NCBI GenBank assembly: GCA_903919715.1
Contig: CAIXJC010000027.1
Coordinates: 62,001 to 126,000, forward strand
Source: an uncultured bacterium
Lineage (GTDB): Bacteria > Planctomycetota > Phycisphaerae > Phycisphaerales > SM1A02
DNA: 64,000 nucleotides
Reading direction: 5' to 3'
A program made the position numbers and the translations under genes. Positions 1 to 8,377 of the stretch are shown one piece after another. Every line of letters starts with the position of its first letter. Position 1 is the stretch's first letter. The notes under the pieces are model-generated. The model saw only the letters and a program-made list of their open reading frames with translations. It was not told the DNA's origin and did no database searches.

Positions 1-417
1 GCCACCCGGATAGTTGCCGTCATAGAACACGAAGTCCCCAATGGGATAATCCTGATGAGTCAGTTTGTTGTACGCCTGCATTTCAAGGTGAAAAGTGCCG
101 CCATCGATCTGCGCAAACTTTTTGGAATCAATCTCGAACGCCATGTCCAAAAACGCTTGGCCCCAGAATCCAGTTCGAATGCCGCCTGTTGCATTCTGCG
201 AGAAATCGAGAGTCAGGTTTCCATTGAATGTGACGCCTTGTTCGCCAAGGGAATCGCGAATTCCAAAAAAATCGCCAAGGACGTCATAGTGCGATTCTGC
301 AGAGATGGGTTCACGGCTCGGAGCTGACAGAGTCGCAACAGCTTGCGGAGCGTTTGTTGTCTGGCTGGGTGGAACTGCCGACGAAATCAAAGCGAGCGCA
401 ATGAGTGGCAGAAACAT
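1..417 (-). CDS. OprB-like carbohydrate porin, N-terminal part (runs off left edge)
   Basis: The reading frame is open for 139 codons from an ATG at 417 to the window edge, so only the N-terminus is visible. It opens with a short hydrophobic signal-like stretch (MFLPLIALALISSAVPP). After a Pro/Ser-rich linker comes the segment DFFGIRDSLGEQGVTFNG, then alternating beta-strand-like residues with 'GGTFHLEMQ'. The same layout (GD-FG-R-L-GV---G---LDF, later GG--F-) occurs in the complete OprB-like porin at 10476-11879, which supports the assignment. The expected role is passive diffusion of sugars across the outer membrane. A TACTCT hexamer at 425-430 lies 7 bases before the ATG, matching the leaderless promoter pattern of this window. 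The exact substrate cannot be inferred. Confidence 0.75.
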   Translation of the reverse strand, partial: MFLPLIALALISSAVPPSQTTNAPQAVATLSAPSREPISAESHYDVLGDFFGIRDSLGEQGVTFNGNLTLDFSQNATGGIRTGFWGQAFLDMAFEIDSKKFAQIDGGTFHLEMQAYNKLTHQDYPIGDFVFYDGNYPGG

Positions 418-424
418 TGCACGA

Positions 425-430
425 AGAGTA
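425..430 (-). promoter_or_regulatory. Putative -10 hexamer TACTCT, leaderless porin mRNA
   Basis: TACTCT on the minus strand sits 7 bases upstream of the ATG at 417. The same hexamer precedes the porin at 2465. No Shine-Dalgarno sequence is visible. Inferred from position only. Confidence 0.4.
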
Positions 431-513
431 TCGCACGAGGCGATGCCTTGGCATTTCGGTCGTATGCTTTTGTGGCTTGTGATTTCAACTCTTTGACTCC
501 ATAAAGACTCTCC

Positions 514-1209
514 ATGAAACTTCAAAGTCCAACTGCAATTCTCTTTGACCTTGACGGAACACTCGTTGATTCGGTTGGCGATATCGCATATGCGGCGAAC
601 GAGATGCTTTCGCAACTTGGAATGCCACATTGTCCCGACGCTGATATTCGCCACTATGTTGGCAATGGTGTGCGCTTACTCGTCGATCGTGCACTTGTGC
701 GAGACATTGCTGGCGGCGCCTCCGACAAACAAATCGATGCTGCGATCGAGATCTTCAGGGGGATCTATTCACGCAGTTGTGTCGCTCGAACGACGCTGAT
801 GCCACATGCTCGCAAAACTCTCGAGTCTCTTGCCGCCGAAGGCGTGATCTTGTCTGTTGTCACCAACAAGCCCGAGGGTCCAACGCGACAGATTCTCGAT
901 CACTTTCAGCTTTCGCCGATCATCGCGTCGATCGTTGGCGGCGACACGCTGGCTGTGCGCAAGCCTGACCCCGCAGTCGTGCGCGAAAGTTTGCTTCGGG
1001 CTGGGCTTGATCACACTGCAGGCGCATGGTTTGTCGGCGATTCGCATACGGATGTGTTGACGGCGAAGAGCGCAGGAATGCCATCGATCATTGTGCGTGG
1101 GGGATACAACCACGGCGCGCCACTGGAAGAAATGGATCCGCCTCCCGGCGTAATCATCGACCATCTCGCAGAAGTGTTCGCGATGTATCGCGCCGCACGG
1201 TCTATTTGA
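514..1209 (+). CDS. gph: Phosphoglycolate phosphatase, HAD superfamily
   Basis: A 231-residue HAD hydrolase, the usual length for Gph. Motif I is FDLDGTLVDS (nucleophile Asp12, acid Asp14). Motif II is VVTNKP near residues 115-120. The lysine motif is RKPDP near 149-153, and motif III is VGDSHTD near 174-180. An alpha-helical cap lies between residues 20 and 90. The GGD...KPDP arrangement is typical of phosphoglycolate phosphatases, which clear 2-phosphoglycolate formed by DNA repair or oxygenase chemistry in the cytosol. A related HAD sugar-phosphate phosphatase cannot be excluded. The 3' end overlaps the convergent gene at 1202 by 8 bases. TAAAGA lies 6 bases before the ATG, an imperfect match to the local -10 pattern. 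Confidence 0.85.
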   Translation: MKLQSPTAILFDLDGTLVDSVGDIAYAANEMLSQLGMPHCPDADIRHYVGNGVRLLVDRALVRDIAGGASDKQIDAAIEIFRGIYSRSCVARTTLMPHARKTLESLAAEGVILSVVTNKPEGPTRQILDHFQLSPIIASIVGGDTLAVRKPDPAVVRESLLRAGLDHTAGAWFVGDSHTDVLTAKSAGMPSIIVRGGYNHGAPLEEMDPPPGVIIDHLAEVFAMYRAARSI

Positions 1210-2395
1210 TTTCGGCGCGACTTTCGGTCGTTGCAGCAACGACTGCGCCAAGTGGTTTGCCTGCAGACGAGATCATCCAGACGTGACCTGCAAATGTATT
1301 TTGAAGATGCGTAACGCCGGGTCGTACGTTGCAATAAAACTTTGGCTTGCCATTTGAGTCGATCCAGTCAATCTCTACGACTTCGTTGCGCTGATTGACG
1401 AATTGAATTGTGGTTGGTGTGCTTGCGGCGGGTGGTGTTGCGTGCGGCATTGATTCTGCTGGAATCCACGCAAGCAGAGTTTCGAGTGACGCATCAGCAT
1501 TCGGTTTCATCGGCCAGATGAATGGCGCGCGGATTGAAGGATCGAATCCAGATAAATGCGCGAGGCCATTCGCATTGCCGTCATTCTCTGATTCCACTCG
1601 TCGGTCTGGTCGGACATATCGCCACGCTCCATCGCCAAAGATTTCGGTCAACAGCGCAGCGAGTTTCGGGTCATACGACTTCAGTTTCTCTCGCATATCA
1701 ATCGGACCGTGCTCGTTGTCATTCGCTCGGTTGGTATCGAACCACGACTGCGCACCCTCAGCCCAGTATTCCATGCGATTTTCCATCGCATAGGTTCCCT
1801 TCCATAAGCCTTCAGCTTTCGCAGTGTCGTACGCCGTTTGCAATCGCGCATCAAATGTTGGGTCAACTGTATTGAGTCCCATTTCGTGAATCGCGTGGGC
1901 AAATTCATGCACGAGAATGTTCTCTGTGGAATAGGGATCGCCACGCAAGCAGAGAAGATTTTCTTCGCCGCAACTGACAGCGGGTCGCTGTGTCGTAGCG
2001 CCAAGCCCGCGCGCTCGACGATTCCAGAAGTTGTGCGGCGTGAGATCGCTGTGTTCTGGGATATCGGTGGTCATCTCGGTTGGCGCCATCACGGCAAAGC
2101 GCACCCCATTTTTCGCCATCGCGTGCAGAATTTCGGCGTGATGTCCGATCTCTTTTCGAATGAGATACGCCGCTTCAAGTAAGCCATAATCCGAAACCTT
2201 CGCAGAGCCAACGACCGCAAGGCCTTCCACCATCACGCATTTCGTATAAAACGGCGAGAGCGAAAGTCGCGCAACAAGTTCGGGCGGGGGAGTGATGACC
2301 GCGTCGTCAGGAGTGGGTTGAACTGCGGCGGTTTGAGCCGCAATGGTTTGACAGCACAGAATCAATGTGATGACAACGTTTTTCAAATGCGCCAT
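1202..2395 (-). CDS. Secreted HExxH metalloprotease-like protein with C-terminal VHL beta domain
   Basis: A 397-residue protein from the ATG at 2395. It has a signal peptide (hydrophobic core VVITLILCC, cleavage around residue 20). The zinc-binding helix is HEFAHAIHEMG at residues 163-173, followed by EYWAEGAQSWF near 209-219, whose glutamate could be a third metal ligand. Residues about 327-388 resemble the von Hippel-Lindau beta domain: 'QFVNQRNEVVEIDWIDSNG', then P-FY--V-PG, then 'TFAGHVWMI' and G-PLG. These match, in order, the FCNRS...V-W--F-G-P, PPG and GHLW landmarks of human pVHL. A longer frame from 2569 exists, but it would overlap the divergent porin and lacks a signal at its start. 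TACAAT at 2404-2409 lies 8 bases before the chosen ATG. The substrate is unknown; the protease call rests on the HExxH motif. Confidence 0.75.
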   Translation of the reverse strand: MAHLKNVVITLILCCQTIAAQTAAVQPTPDDAVITPPPELVARLSLSPFYTKCVMVEGLAVVGSAKVSDYGLLEAAYLIRKEIGHHAEILHAMAKNGVRFAVMAPTEMTTDIPEHSDLTPHNFWNRRARGLGATTQRPAVSCGEENLLCLRGDPYSTENILVHEFAHAIHEMGLNTVDPTFDARLQTAYDTAKAEGLWKGTYAMENRMEYWAEGAQSWFDTNRANDNEHGPIDMREKLKSYDPKLAALLTEIFGDGAWRYVRPDRRVESENDGNANGLAHLSGFDPSIRAPFIWPMKPNADASLETLLAWIPAESMPHATPPAASTPTTIQFVNQRNEVVEIDWIDSNGKPKFYCNVRPGVTHLQNTFAGHVWMISSAGKPLGAVVAATTESRAEIK

Positions 2396-2403
2396 AGAGA
2401 GCG

Positions 2404-2409
2404 ATTGTA
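2404..2409 (-). promoter_or_regulatory. Putative -10 hexamer TACAAT for the VHL-domain gene
   Basis: TACAAT on the minus strand is 8 bases from the ATG at 2395, so a start site 6-7 bases downstream leaves almost no 5' leader. It supports 2395 over the upstream in-frame starts. Confidence 0.45.
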
Positions 2410-2452
2410 TGGCGCTGTATCTCCAACTCTCCAACCTCATGCATCGCATATG

Positions 2453-2458
2453 TACTCT
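2453..2458 (+). promoter_or_regulatory. Putative -10 hexamer TACTCT for porin
   Basis: TACTCT is followed by exactly 6 bases and then the ATG at 2465. It decides between the ATG at 2450 and the one at 2465, in favour of the latter, which also starts a cleaner signal peptide. Confidence 0.45.
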
Positions 2459-2464
2459 CCCTGT

Positions 2465-3934
2465 ATGCCAGGAACAGCCCGCATCTATTTGATTTGTTTC
2501 GCAACTGCTTCCACGGCACTTACCGCCACGGACGCATTCGCACAGACGCAGGTTGGTCCAACGTTGCAACGATCAGCAGTGGTCCAGGATTACATGTTGT
2601 CCGACCATACTGGCTTGAAGCCGCCTGTATTTTTTGAGGCGTGGGACATCATGAATGGCATTCGGCGCGCGCAGTTTGGTGGCGATGTCTTAAGCCCAAT
2701 TTTCTTTTTGCCACTCGTGGATCCACGGCCCTTGGAAAGCCAGTTTGATATGAACCACGCAAATAGTCCGTTCGGTTTCACGCCGATCGATCCGCTGCTT
2801 CCAGATCCTCTGGAGGATCCCCTTCGGCCAATTCGCGCTGTGGAACATCTGCTCTATGAACAATGCAGCACGATCTCCAACATTTATTACACGCTGGTCG
2901 TGCAAAGTGTTTCCCGCACATTGCCAGATCAGGGCAACATTGCTGGTGTTGGTCGGCTTGATGCCAATTTCTTGACAGTGCTTGCGAAATCACCCGGACT
3001 TGGAACGAGCGCCGTTCAAGTGCTGTTTCGCCAACATAATGTCATTGGCCAGCCATCGACTTGGACGCCAGGAGGTGCCTCGGGTTCTTATTTTTTTATG
3101 GACTCACTGCAAAATGGCAACAACAGCACGTTGAATATTCTCAGTTTTCAACAGGGGTTCCTCGACGACAGGCTCACCGTGAGTGTTGGGAAAATGCATC
3201 CGAATCAATTTTTTCTATTGAACTTTTATGCCAATGATGAAGCGCGTCAATTTCTCAATGGATCATTCGATGGCAACAGCGTGTTTCAGCCCGCGCAAGG
3301 AACCTATTCGCCCGGCATTGTCACGCAAATGATTCCTTGCGATGACATCTACATCAATGCAGCCATTTTCGACATCGCAGATTATCCTGGCGATTCCTTC
3401 CAGAATTTCAATGAAGGTTTGTACTGGGCTGGAGTCGAAATTGGATGGACCCCCAATTGGCTCGGCAGTTTCTCTCGATACAACGTGACAATTGGAACGA
3501 CCAATGCCGGCAATCAGTCCTATTCGGGATACGGCGATGTGACTGGAATCAAACAGAACAACTCGATGATTGGTTTTCTTGGGCAGCAGCAAATGAGCGA
3601 TTGGTTCGGCGTGTTCGTTGAATACGGACTTGGTGAGAGCACTGGTGTGGTGGCGCAGCAGGAACTCAGCGCTGGCGTATCAATTGTGCGCCCGTTCGGC
3701 CGCCCCGACGATGACCTTGGGATTGCCTATGCATGGACCAAGCCGAACAATGTGTATGGCAACGAGCCCGTCGGCAGCGATCCGCAAAGTGCCAGCGTGC
3801 TTGAAACTTTTTACCGTCTGCAAGTGACCAATACCGTCCAATTTTCGCCTGATATGCAGGTGTCATTCAATCCAGCAAGTGGCGATGGCAGTCCTGTCGT
3901 TGCGTTGGCCTTGCGGTTGAAGATGCAATTCTGA
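2465..3934 (+). CDS. OprB-family outer-membrane porin
   Basis: A 489-residue protein with a signal peptide (MPGTARIYLICFATAS, cleavage probably after AFA). The rest is rich in alternating aromatic and polar residues and ends ALRLKMQF, with the C-terminal phenylalanine typical of outer-membrane beta-barrels. OprB-like landmarks are 'LTVSVGKMHPNQFF' (kin to the GK-D-N-DF strand), 'GLYWAGVEIGWTPNW', and near the end 'FYRLQVTNTVQFSPDMQ', which matches the E-YY--QIT-W----P-IQ block of the family. It is transcribed divergently from the VHL-domain gene; their 5' ends are 69 bases apart. A frame opening at 2318 is rejected because it would run through the neighbour's signal-peptide region. The role is uptake of sugars or related small solutes, and it sits just before a sugar symporter gene. 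Confidence 0.8.
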   Translation: MPGTARIYLICFATASTALTATDAFAQTQVGPTLQRSAVVQDYMLSDHTGLKPPVFFEAWDIMNGIRRAQFGGDVLSPIFFLPLVDPRPLESQFDMNHANSPFGFTPIDPLLPDPLEDPLRPIRAVEHLLYEQCSTISNIYYTLVVQSVSRTLPDQGNIAGVGRLDANFLTVLAKSPGLGTSAVQVLFRQHNVIGQPSTWTPGGASGSYFFMDSLQNGNNSTLNILSFQQGFLDDRLTVSVGKMHPNQFFLLNFYANDEARQFLNGSFDGNSVFQPAQGTYSPGIVTQMIPCDDIYINAAIFDIADYPGDSFQNFNEGLYWAGVEIGWTPNWLGSFSRYNVTIGTTNAGNQSYSGYGDVTGIKQNNSMIGFLGQQQMSDWFGVFVEYGLGESTGVVAQQELSAGVSIVRPFGRPDDDLGIAYAWTKPNNVYGNEPVGSDPQSASVLETFYRLQVTNTVQFSPDMQVSFNPASGDGSPVVALALRLKMQF

Positions 3935-3987
3935 AAGCATGGCAACTCCACGGGCATGATGCGAGTGGTTCGGCTGCGAGTTCCGCC

Positions 3988-4007
3988 GTGTGAAACCATG
4001 TTCACAC
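3988..4007 (+). promoter_or_regulatory. Perfect 20-bp inverted repeat, probable operator of the sugar symporter
   Basis: GTGTGAA, six bases, TTCACAC: 7-bp arms with no mismatch. It ends one base before the putative -10 box TAGTAT at 4008, so a bound protein would block RNA polymerase. That suggests a repressor. The gap between the TGTGA and TCACA half-sites is 8 bases, not the 6 of an E. coli CRP site. Confidence 0.55.
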
Positions 4008-4013
4008 TAGTAT
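4008..4013 (+). promoter_or_regulatory. Putative -10 hexamer TAGTAT, leaderless sugar-symporter mRNA
   Basis: TAGTAT is followed by 6 bases and the ATG at 4020. It abuts the inverted repeat at 3988-4007. Confidence 0.5.
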
Positions 4014-4019
4014 CAACTG

Positions 4020-5504
4020 ATGAGCAAAAATACGTATGTCATGCTGATCGCAATCATGACCGCATGCGGCGGGTTGCTGTTTGGTTATGACGTTGGCGTG
4101 ATTAGCGGGGCGCTCTTGTTCTTGGGGAAAAAGTTTTCGCTCACCGATCAAGGTCAAGAAGTTGTAACCAGTGCAGTGTTGGTCGGAAGTTTTCTTGGTG
4201 CGCTCGGTGCGGGTTGGTACACACGCCGCTTTGGCGGACGCTCGGCCAACATGCTGGCGGGCGCAATCTTTGTCGTGGGGGCATTTGCGAGCGCAGCATC
4301 TGGCAGCGCAGAAACGCTCACAATGTCACGCCTTCTTGTCGGGTTCGGCATCGGTATCACCGCTGTGGCAGCGCCACTGTATGTCGCAGAAATTGCACCG
4401 CCGGATCGCCGCGGAATGATGATCACGCTGTATCAACTTTTCATCACGATTGGAATCATGATCAGCTATATGGTTGATCTCGCGGCGGCACCACACTGGC
4501 GTGTGATGTTCGGTCTTGGCGCGGTGCCTGGCGTCGTGTTGGCGGTTGGAATGAGTTTCATGCCTTCAAGTCCGCGTTGGCTCGCCTCGCGTGGACGTAT
4601 GGCCGAAGCCAAGAAAGTTCTCGATCGCACATTGGAGCCAGCAATGGCTGAGAGTGCTCTGCGCGATATCCAGGCCGATATTGATTCCCAGCGAAGTCAG
4701 TCCCATTGGTGGCTCGCGTTTCGCAGTCGCGCCGCACGACGAGCCTTGATCATCACCACAACACTTGCCGTTTTGCAGCAATTTATTGGGATCAACGCGA
4801 TCATTTATTACGCGCCACGCATTTTTCAGAAGGCTGGCTTTGCCGATGCAAAGGCCGCACTGTGGGCGACGTTGGTGGTCGGACTTGTGAATGTCATCGC
4901 AACATTCATCACGATTGGCATGGTGGATAAATCCGGACGGCGCACATTGCTCATCTGGGGCTTGACGGGCATGGTCACATCACTCGGTATTTTGGGAATC
5001 GCCTTCAAGCAATTTGATCATGCGGAAAAGCAGAAAATATCGCTGAACACATCGGCTGCACCAACAGTTGCAGCGAGTCCATCTGCGAACGCCTCGGCGG
5101 ATGTGGCATCACCGCAGGATCTACCAAGCACTCCCGAAGGATCAGAAACTTTGGCATGGCTCACACTTGTATGTGTGGTTGTGTATATCGCATGCTTCGC
5201 ATTCAGCATGGGCCCGTTGGTCTGGGTATTGATCGGCGAAATGTTTCCGCTCCAGGCTCGCTGTACCGGCAACGCAATTGCGTGCGGAGGAAATTACTTC
5301 GCAAACTTCATTGTGGGCGCTACTTTTCTTTCCATGCTGAGCGCATTTGGTGCCAGCAATACGTTTCTTCTCTTTGCAAGCGTTGCCATGATCACACTGC
5401 TTTTCGTGTTGTTTTTCCTTCCCGAAACAGCAGGGCGAACCTTGGAAGAAATCGAGCGCGATTTGGGCGAAGTCACGCCATCTGGACAGCACCCAGTTCG
5501 GTAA
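4020..5504 (+). CDS. Sugar:H+ symporter, MFS sugar-porter family
   Basis: A 494-residue, 12-helix major facilitator of the XylE/GalP/AraE type. Signatures in order are GLLFGYDVGVISGALLF in helix 1, APPDRRGMM after helix 4, 'SPRWLASRGR' at the domain junction, QQFIGINAIIYYAP in helix 7, DKSGRRTLL between helices 8 and 9, GPLVWVLIGEMFP in helix 10, and PETAGRTLEEIE after helix 12. The QQ--G-N--IYY motif lines the sugar site in this family. Between helices 9 and 10 there is an unusual Ala/Ser/Pro-rich loop of about 45 residues (5028-5145), probably periplasmic and without a known role. It is expected to import a monosaccharide with a proton; the exact sugar is not readable. The neighbouring porin would supply the periplasm. 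Regulation is probably by a repressor at 3988-4007. Confidence 0.9.
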   Translation: MSKNTYVMLIAIMTACGGLLFGYDVGVISGALLFLGKKFSLTDQGQEVVTSAVLVGSFLGALGAGWYTRRFGGRSANMLAGAIFVVGAFASAASGSAETLTMSRLLVGFGIGITAVAAPLYVAEIAPPDRRGMMITLYQLFITIGIMISYMVDLAAAPHWRVMFGLGAVPGVVLAVGMSFMPSSPRWLASRGRMAEAKKVLDRTLEPAMAESALRDIQADIDSQRSQSHWWLAFRSRAARRALIITTTLAVLQQFIGINAIIYYAPRIFQKAGFADAKAALWATLVVGLVNVIATFITIGMVDKSGRRTLLIWGLTGMVTSLGILGIAFKQFDHAEKQKISLNTSAAPTVAASPSANASADVASPQDLPSTPEGSETLAWLTLVCVVVYIACFAFSMGPLVWVLIGEMFPLQARCTGNAIACGGNYFANFIVGATFLSMLSAFGASNTFLLFASVAMITLLFVLFFLPETAGRTLEEIERDLGEVTPSGQHPVR

Positions 5505-5590
5505 TCAAAGTCGGTTGCGGCAGCGGTAGAGTCGCGACTGTTTGAACACCCAAATGCAAAGCGCGATTCAATTTTCTTGAAGGATTCTGA

Positions 5591-5596
5591 TAGCCT
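5591..5596 (+). promoter_or_regulatory. Putative -10 hexamer TAGCCT for the STAS-kinase gene
   Basis: TAGCCT lies 8 bases upstream of the ATG at 5605, with no Shine-Dalgarno sequence between. A weaker match than the TAGACT copies elsewhere in the window. Confidence 0.3.
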
Positions 5597-5604
5597 CGAA
5601 ACTA

Positions 5605-6756
5605 ATGAATATTACAACTCAAAAGGCTGGCGACACGCTTTCGGTTGGTGTGATGGGGAAACTCGATGGGATGACGTCAGCTGCGTTCGATAAGGAAATG
5701 CAGTTGGATGGGATCAGTCGACTCGTTCTCGATTTTAATGAGTGTCACTACATTTCCAGTCTCGGCCTGAGATCTATTTTGATCGCGCAGAAGCAGATGA
5801 GTGCCGGCAAAGGAACGATGACGTTGATCAACGTCTCGCCAGAGGTGTATGGCATCTTTGATGTGACTGGGCTTTCCAAAATTGTTTCCATCAAGCGAAA
5901 GATGCGCGAGATCTCGATTGAGGGATTGAAGTTCATGTCAGCGGGTGTTTGTGGAGAGTGCTATCGACTCGATCAAGACACGGTCGTTAAGCTCTATCTC
6001 GAAGGGGTGGACGCTTCGATCGCAGAGCAAGAAAAGCAGTTTGCCCAAGCGGCGTTTTTGATGGGCATCCCCACGGCGATTTCTTACGATGTCGTTTCGT
6101 GTGGAAAGAGAACGGGGATCGTTTTTGAAATGCTCGATGCCGAACTCTTCAGCACGGTCATCAAGAACGATTTAGGCAATATTGAGCAGCACGCGAAGAT
6201 GTTGTCAGATGTTGCAAAGACACTTCATTCCGCCAAGGGAGATCCCGCAATTCTGCCGAATATGAAAGCGCAGTTTCGCGGCTACATCAATCAGATGGAG
6301 GGATTGTTGACTCGCGAAGACATTGCGCTTCTGATGAAGAATCTGGAATTCATGCCAGACTCGGAGACCTGTGTTCATTTCGATCTGCACTCGAGCAACA
6401 TCATGATTCAGAATGGCGAGCCGATCATTATTGACATGGGCGATTTTTCTATCGGCAGTTATTTGTTTGATGTCGGGCTCATGTACACCCTGTATGGCTC
6501 AGAAGAACTCGGACTGACCTTTAAGGCAACGAAAATTCCAAATGACGTAGGGCTGGAGATTTGGAAAATTTTTGAGAAGCATTATTTCGCAGACAAATCT
6601 GCCGAAGAGCGTGCATATTTTCACGACAACAGATATTTCTTTGCGTCTCTGCGGATTATTTTCGTGATCACATTCCTTCCGCATTTGCGAGAAGATTGCC
6701 TGAAGATGATGCAAGATATTTTGCTGCCTCGCATTCGATCTGCTCAAGCCGTTTGA
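5605..6756 (+). CDS. STAS domain fused to APH-like phosphotransferase domain (TIGR02172-like)
   Basis: A 383-residue two-domain protein. Residues 1-105 form a STAS (anti-sigma-factor antagonist) domain with 'CHYISSLGLRSILI', where Ser51/Ser52 take the place of the phosphorylatable serine of SpoIIAA-like proteins. Residues about 108-375 form a small-molecule-kinase fold of the aminoglycoside/choline phosphotransferase type: VVKLY with Lys129, hinge GIVFEMLDAE, catalytic loop HFDLHSSNIMI (His258, Asp260, Asn265) and metal-binding IIIDMGD (Asp277). Part two resembles the Fibrobacter paralogous family TIGR02172 (from memory). A STAS module beside a kinase module suggests signalling by phosphorylation, but neither the substrate nor autophosphorylation can be read from sequence. 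The gene stands alone between the sugar symporter and a Tat-exported oxidoreductase. Confidence 0.75.
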   Translation: MNITTQKAGDTLSVGVMGKLDGMTSAAFDKEMQLDGISRLVLDFNECHYISSLGLRSILIAQKQMSAGKGTMTLINVSPEVYGIFDVTGLSKIVSIKRKMREISIEGLKFMSAGVCGECYRLDQDTVVKLYLEGVDASIAEQEKQFAQAAFLMGIPTAISYDVVSCGKRTGIVFEMLDAELFSTVIKNDLGNIEQHAKMLSDVAKTLHSAKGDPAILPNMKAQFRGYINQMEGLLTREDIALLMKNLEFMPDSETCVHFDLHSSNIMIQNGEPIIIDMGDFSIGSYLFDVGLMYTLYGSEELGLTFKATKIPNDVGLEIWKIFEKHYFADKSAEERAYFHDNRYFFASLRIIFVITFLPHLREDCLKMMQDILLPRIRSAQAV

Positions 6757-6914
6757 GTTGGAGTGCTCTGGGATCCCGTGCTGCGCATCGGTTTCGCGCT
6801 GCACCGCACCTTTTCGATCGCATGGGGCATTCGGCGGGTAGAACTTGATCCGCTGCTATCAAATTTTTGCACATTTTCATCCGCCTGAGCGAGTTTTATT
6901 GTTCAATATGCTCC

Positions 6915-8318
6915 ATGCATATTTCACGCCGATCGTTCGTGGCCGCCTCGCTCGCTGCGCCATTTGCCCTCAGCTCGGTCTTGAACCTTCGTAAGAACCA
7001 ACCATGGAAGAGTGGCAAACTCCGGATTGCCAAAGTGGGATGCGGTGGCATGGGATCAGCTGATCTCGCGGAAGTTGCAAAGCACAAGTCGGTGGAGATT
7101 GTTGCACTCTGCGATGTCGACCGTCGGCACCTCGACATGCTTCGGCTCGGTGGGAAGGGCGAGGATGGCAAAGCCATCGCACCACTCTTTGCTTCAGCCG
7201 TGGCATTCGCTGATTGGCGCGAGATGTATGCAACGATGTCCGACAAGTTTGATGCAGTTGTAGTCAGCACGCCAGACCATATGCATGCGGCCATTGCGAT
7301 GGAAGCGCTCAACCGAGGCAAGCACGTTTATTGCCAGAAGCCGCTCGCGCAGGGCGCGTATGAAAATCGGCGATTGGCGGAAGTCGCCGCATCGAAGCCT
7401 TCGCTGGTAACTCAGATGGGCACGCAGCGGATCGCTACAAAGTGGCGTCGTTACGGCGCGAAATTGTTGCGCGATGGAGCCATCGGGCCAGTGAAGGAAA
7501 TCTACGCGTGGACCAATCGACCTGCGGGATGGTGGCCGCAAGGTAATCCTCGTCCACAAGGGAGCGATCCGATTCCAGAGTGGCTCTCATGGGATTTGTT
7601 CTTGGGAGTCTCTCCTAGTCGCCCATACAAAGATGGATACACGCCGTTCAATTGGCGCGGGACGATTGATTGGGGAACTGGCGGATTCGGCGACATGGGT
7701 TGCCACATGTTGGATGTTCCCTTTTATGAGTTGCAACTTGGGCGGCCACTCACTGCATACTGCACACCAGTGAAGCCATCGACCGATCAGTTTCCTGAGA
7801 GTGAATCGGTGGTCATCACGTATGCGCCAACGCCCAAGACTGCAAAGTCTGGTCTCACGCTGAAATGGTTTGATGGCGGACAGTTTCCAGACTTCAAGGC
7901 GATCGGCTTACTCACAGGATGGGAAGGCGGCAAGGAAGCAGAAGATGTTGTGAAGGGTGATGGCGGTGTGATCTTGGTCGGCGAGAAGGGAGTTATGTGG
8001 TTCCCAATTGAGCACGCATGGGCGCGGATCTTTGTGGATGGCAAGGTTGTCGAAATGAAACCAGAGGATTTGAAGAGTTCGAATCACTGGCACGATTGGA
8101 TTGATGCATGCCTTGCCGGCAAGAAGGACGCGTGTATTTCCCGATTCGAGAAAGCGGCACTCATGTGCGAAAGTCTTTCGATCGGCGCAATGAGCTCATT
8201 GGACCCAGGCAAGACACTGCTGTACGACGAGGCGACTTGTAGTTTCAGCAATAGCCCTGTTGCGAGTGCAATGCTGAAGCGGCCATATCGTGCTGGTTGG
8301 AAAGTCGAAAACCTATAA
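6915..8318 (+). CDS. Tat-exported Gfo/Idh/MocA-family oxidoreductase
   Basis: A 467-residue protein from the ATG at 6915, starting MHISRRSFVAASLAAPFA, a twin-arginine signal (SRRSF). The frame extends upstream to 6867, but that would bury the Tat motif, so 6915 is preferred. The Rossmann dinucleotide motif is KVGCGGMGSAD near residues 35-46, followed by ALCDVD. The usual EKP motif is seen as YCQKPLA (near 138-144), with Gln in place of Glu. 'DWGTGGFGDMGCHMLD' matches the catalytic G--D-G-H--D block of secreted family members. Planctomycetes encode many of these exported enzymes, thought to act on sugars or polyols using a bound nucleotide cofactor. The substrate cannot be assigned. It stands alone, with the next gene convergent. 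Confidence 0.85.
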   Translation: MHISRRSFVAASLAAPFALSSVLNLRKNQPWKSGKLRIAKVGCGGMGSADLAEVAKHKSVEIVALCDVDRRHLDMLRLGGKGEDGKAIAPLFASAVAFADWREMYATMSDKFDAVVVSTPDHMHAAIAMEALNRGKHVYCQKPLAQGAYENRRLAEVAASKPSLVTQMGTQRIATKWRRYGAKLLRDGAIGPVKEIYAWTNRPAGWWPQGNPRPQGSDPIPEWLSWDLFLGVSPSRPYKDGYTPFNWRGTIDWGTGGFGDMGCHMLDVPFYELQLGRPLTAYCTPVKPSTDQFPESESVVITYAPTPKTAKSGLTLKWFDGGQFPDFKAIGLLTGWEGGKEAEDVVKGDGGVILVGEKGVMWFPIEHAWARIFVDGKVVEMKPEDLKSSNHWHDWIDACLAGKKDACISRFEKAALMCESLSIGAMSSLDPGKTLLYDEATCSFSNSPVASAMLKRPYRAGWKVENL

Positions 8319-8377
8319 CGCAACAGCGGTTCGATTCAATCCGCGGTTGGGTTTAGCTTTCTGCGATCACCCTGCGA

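Noticed and set aside
3988-4007. CRP-type binding site TGTGA...TCACA
   Set aside because: The half-sites are 8 bases apart instead of 6, and the site abuts the -10 box, where CRP would not activate. Kept only as an unnamed operator.
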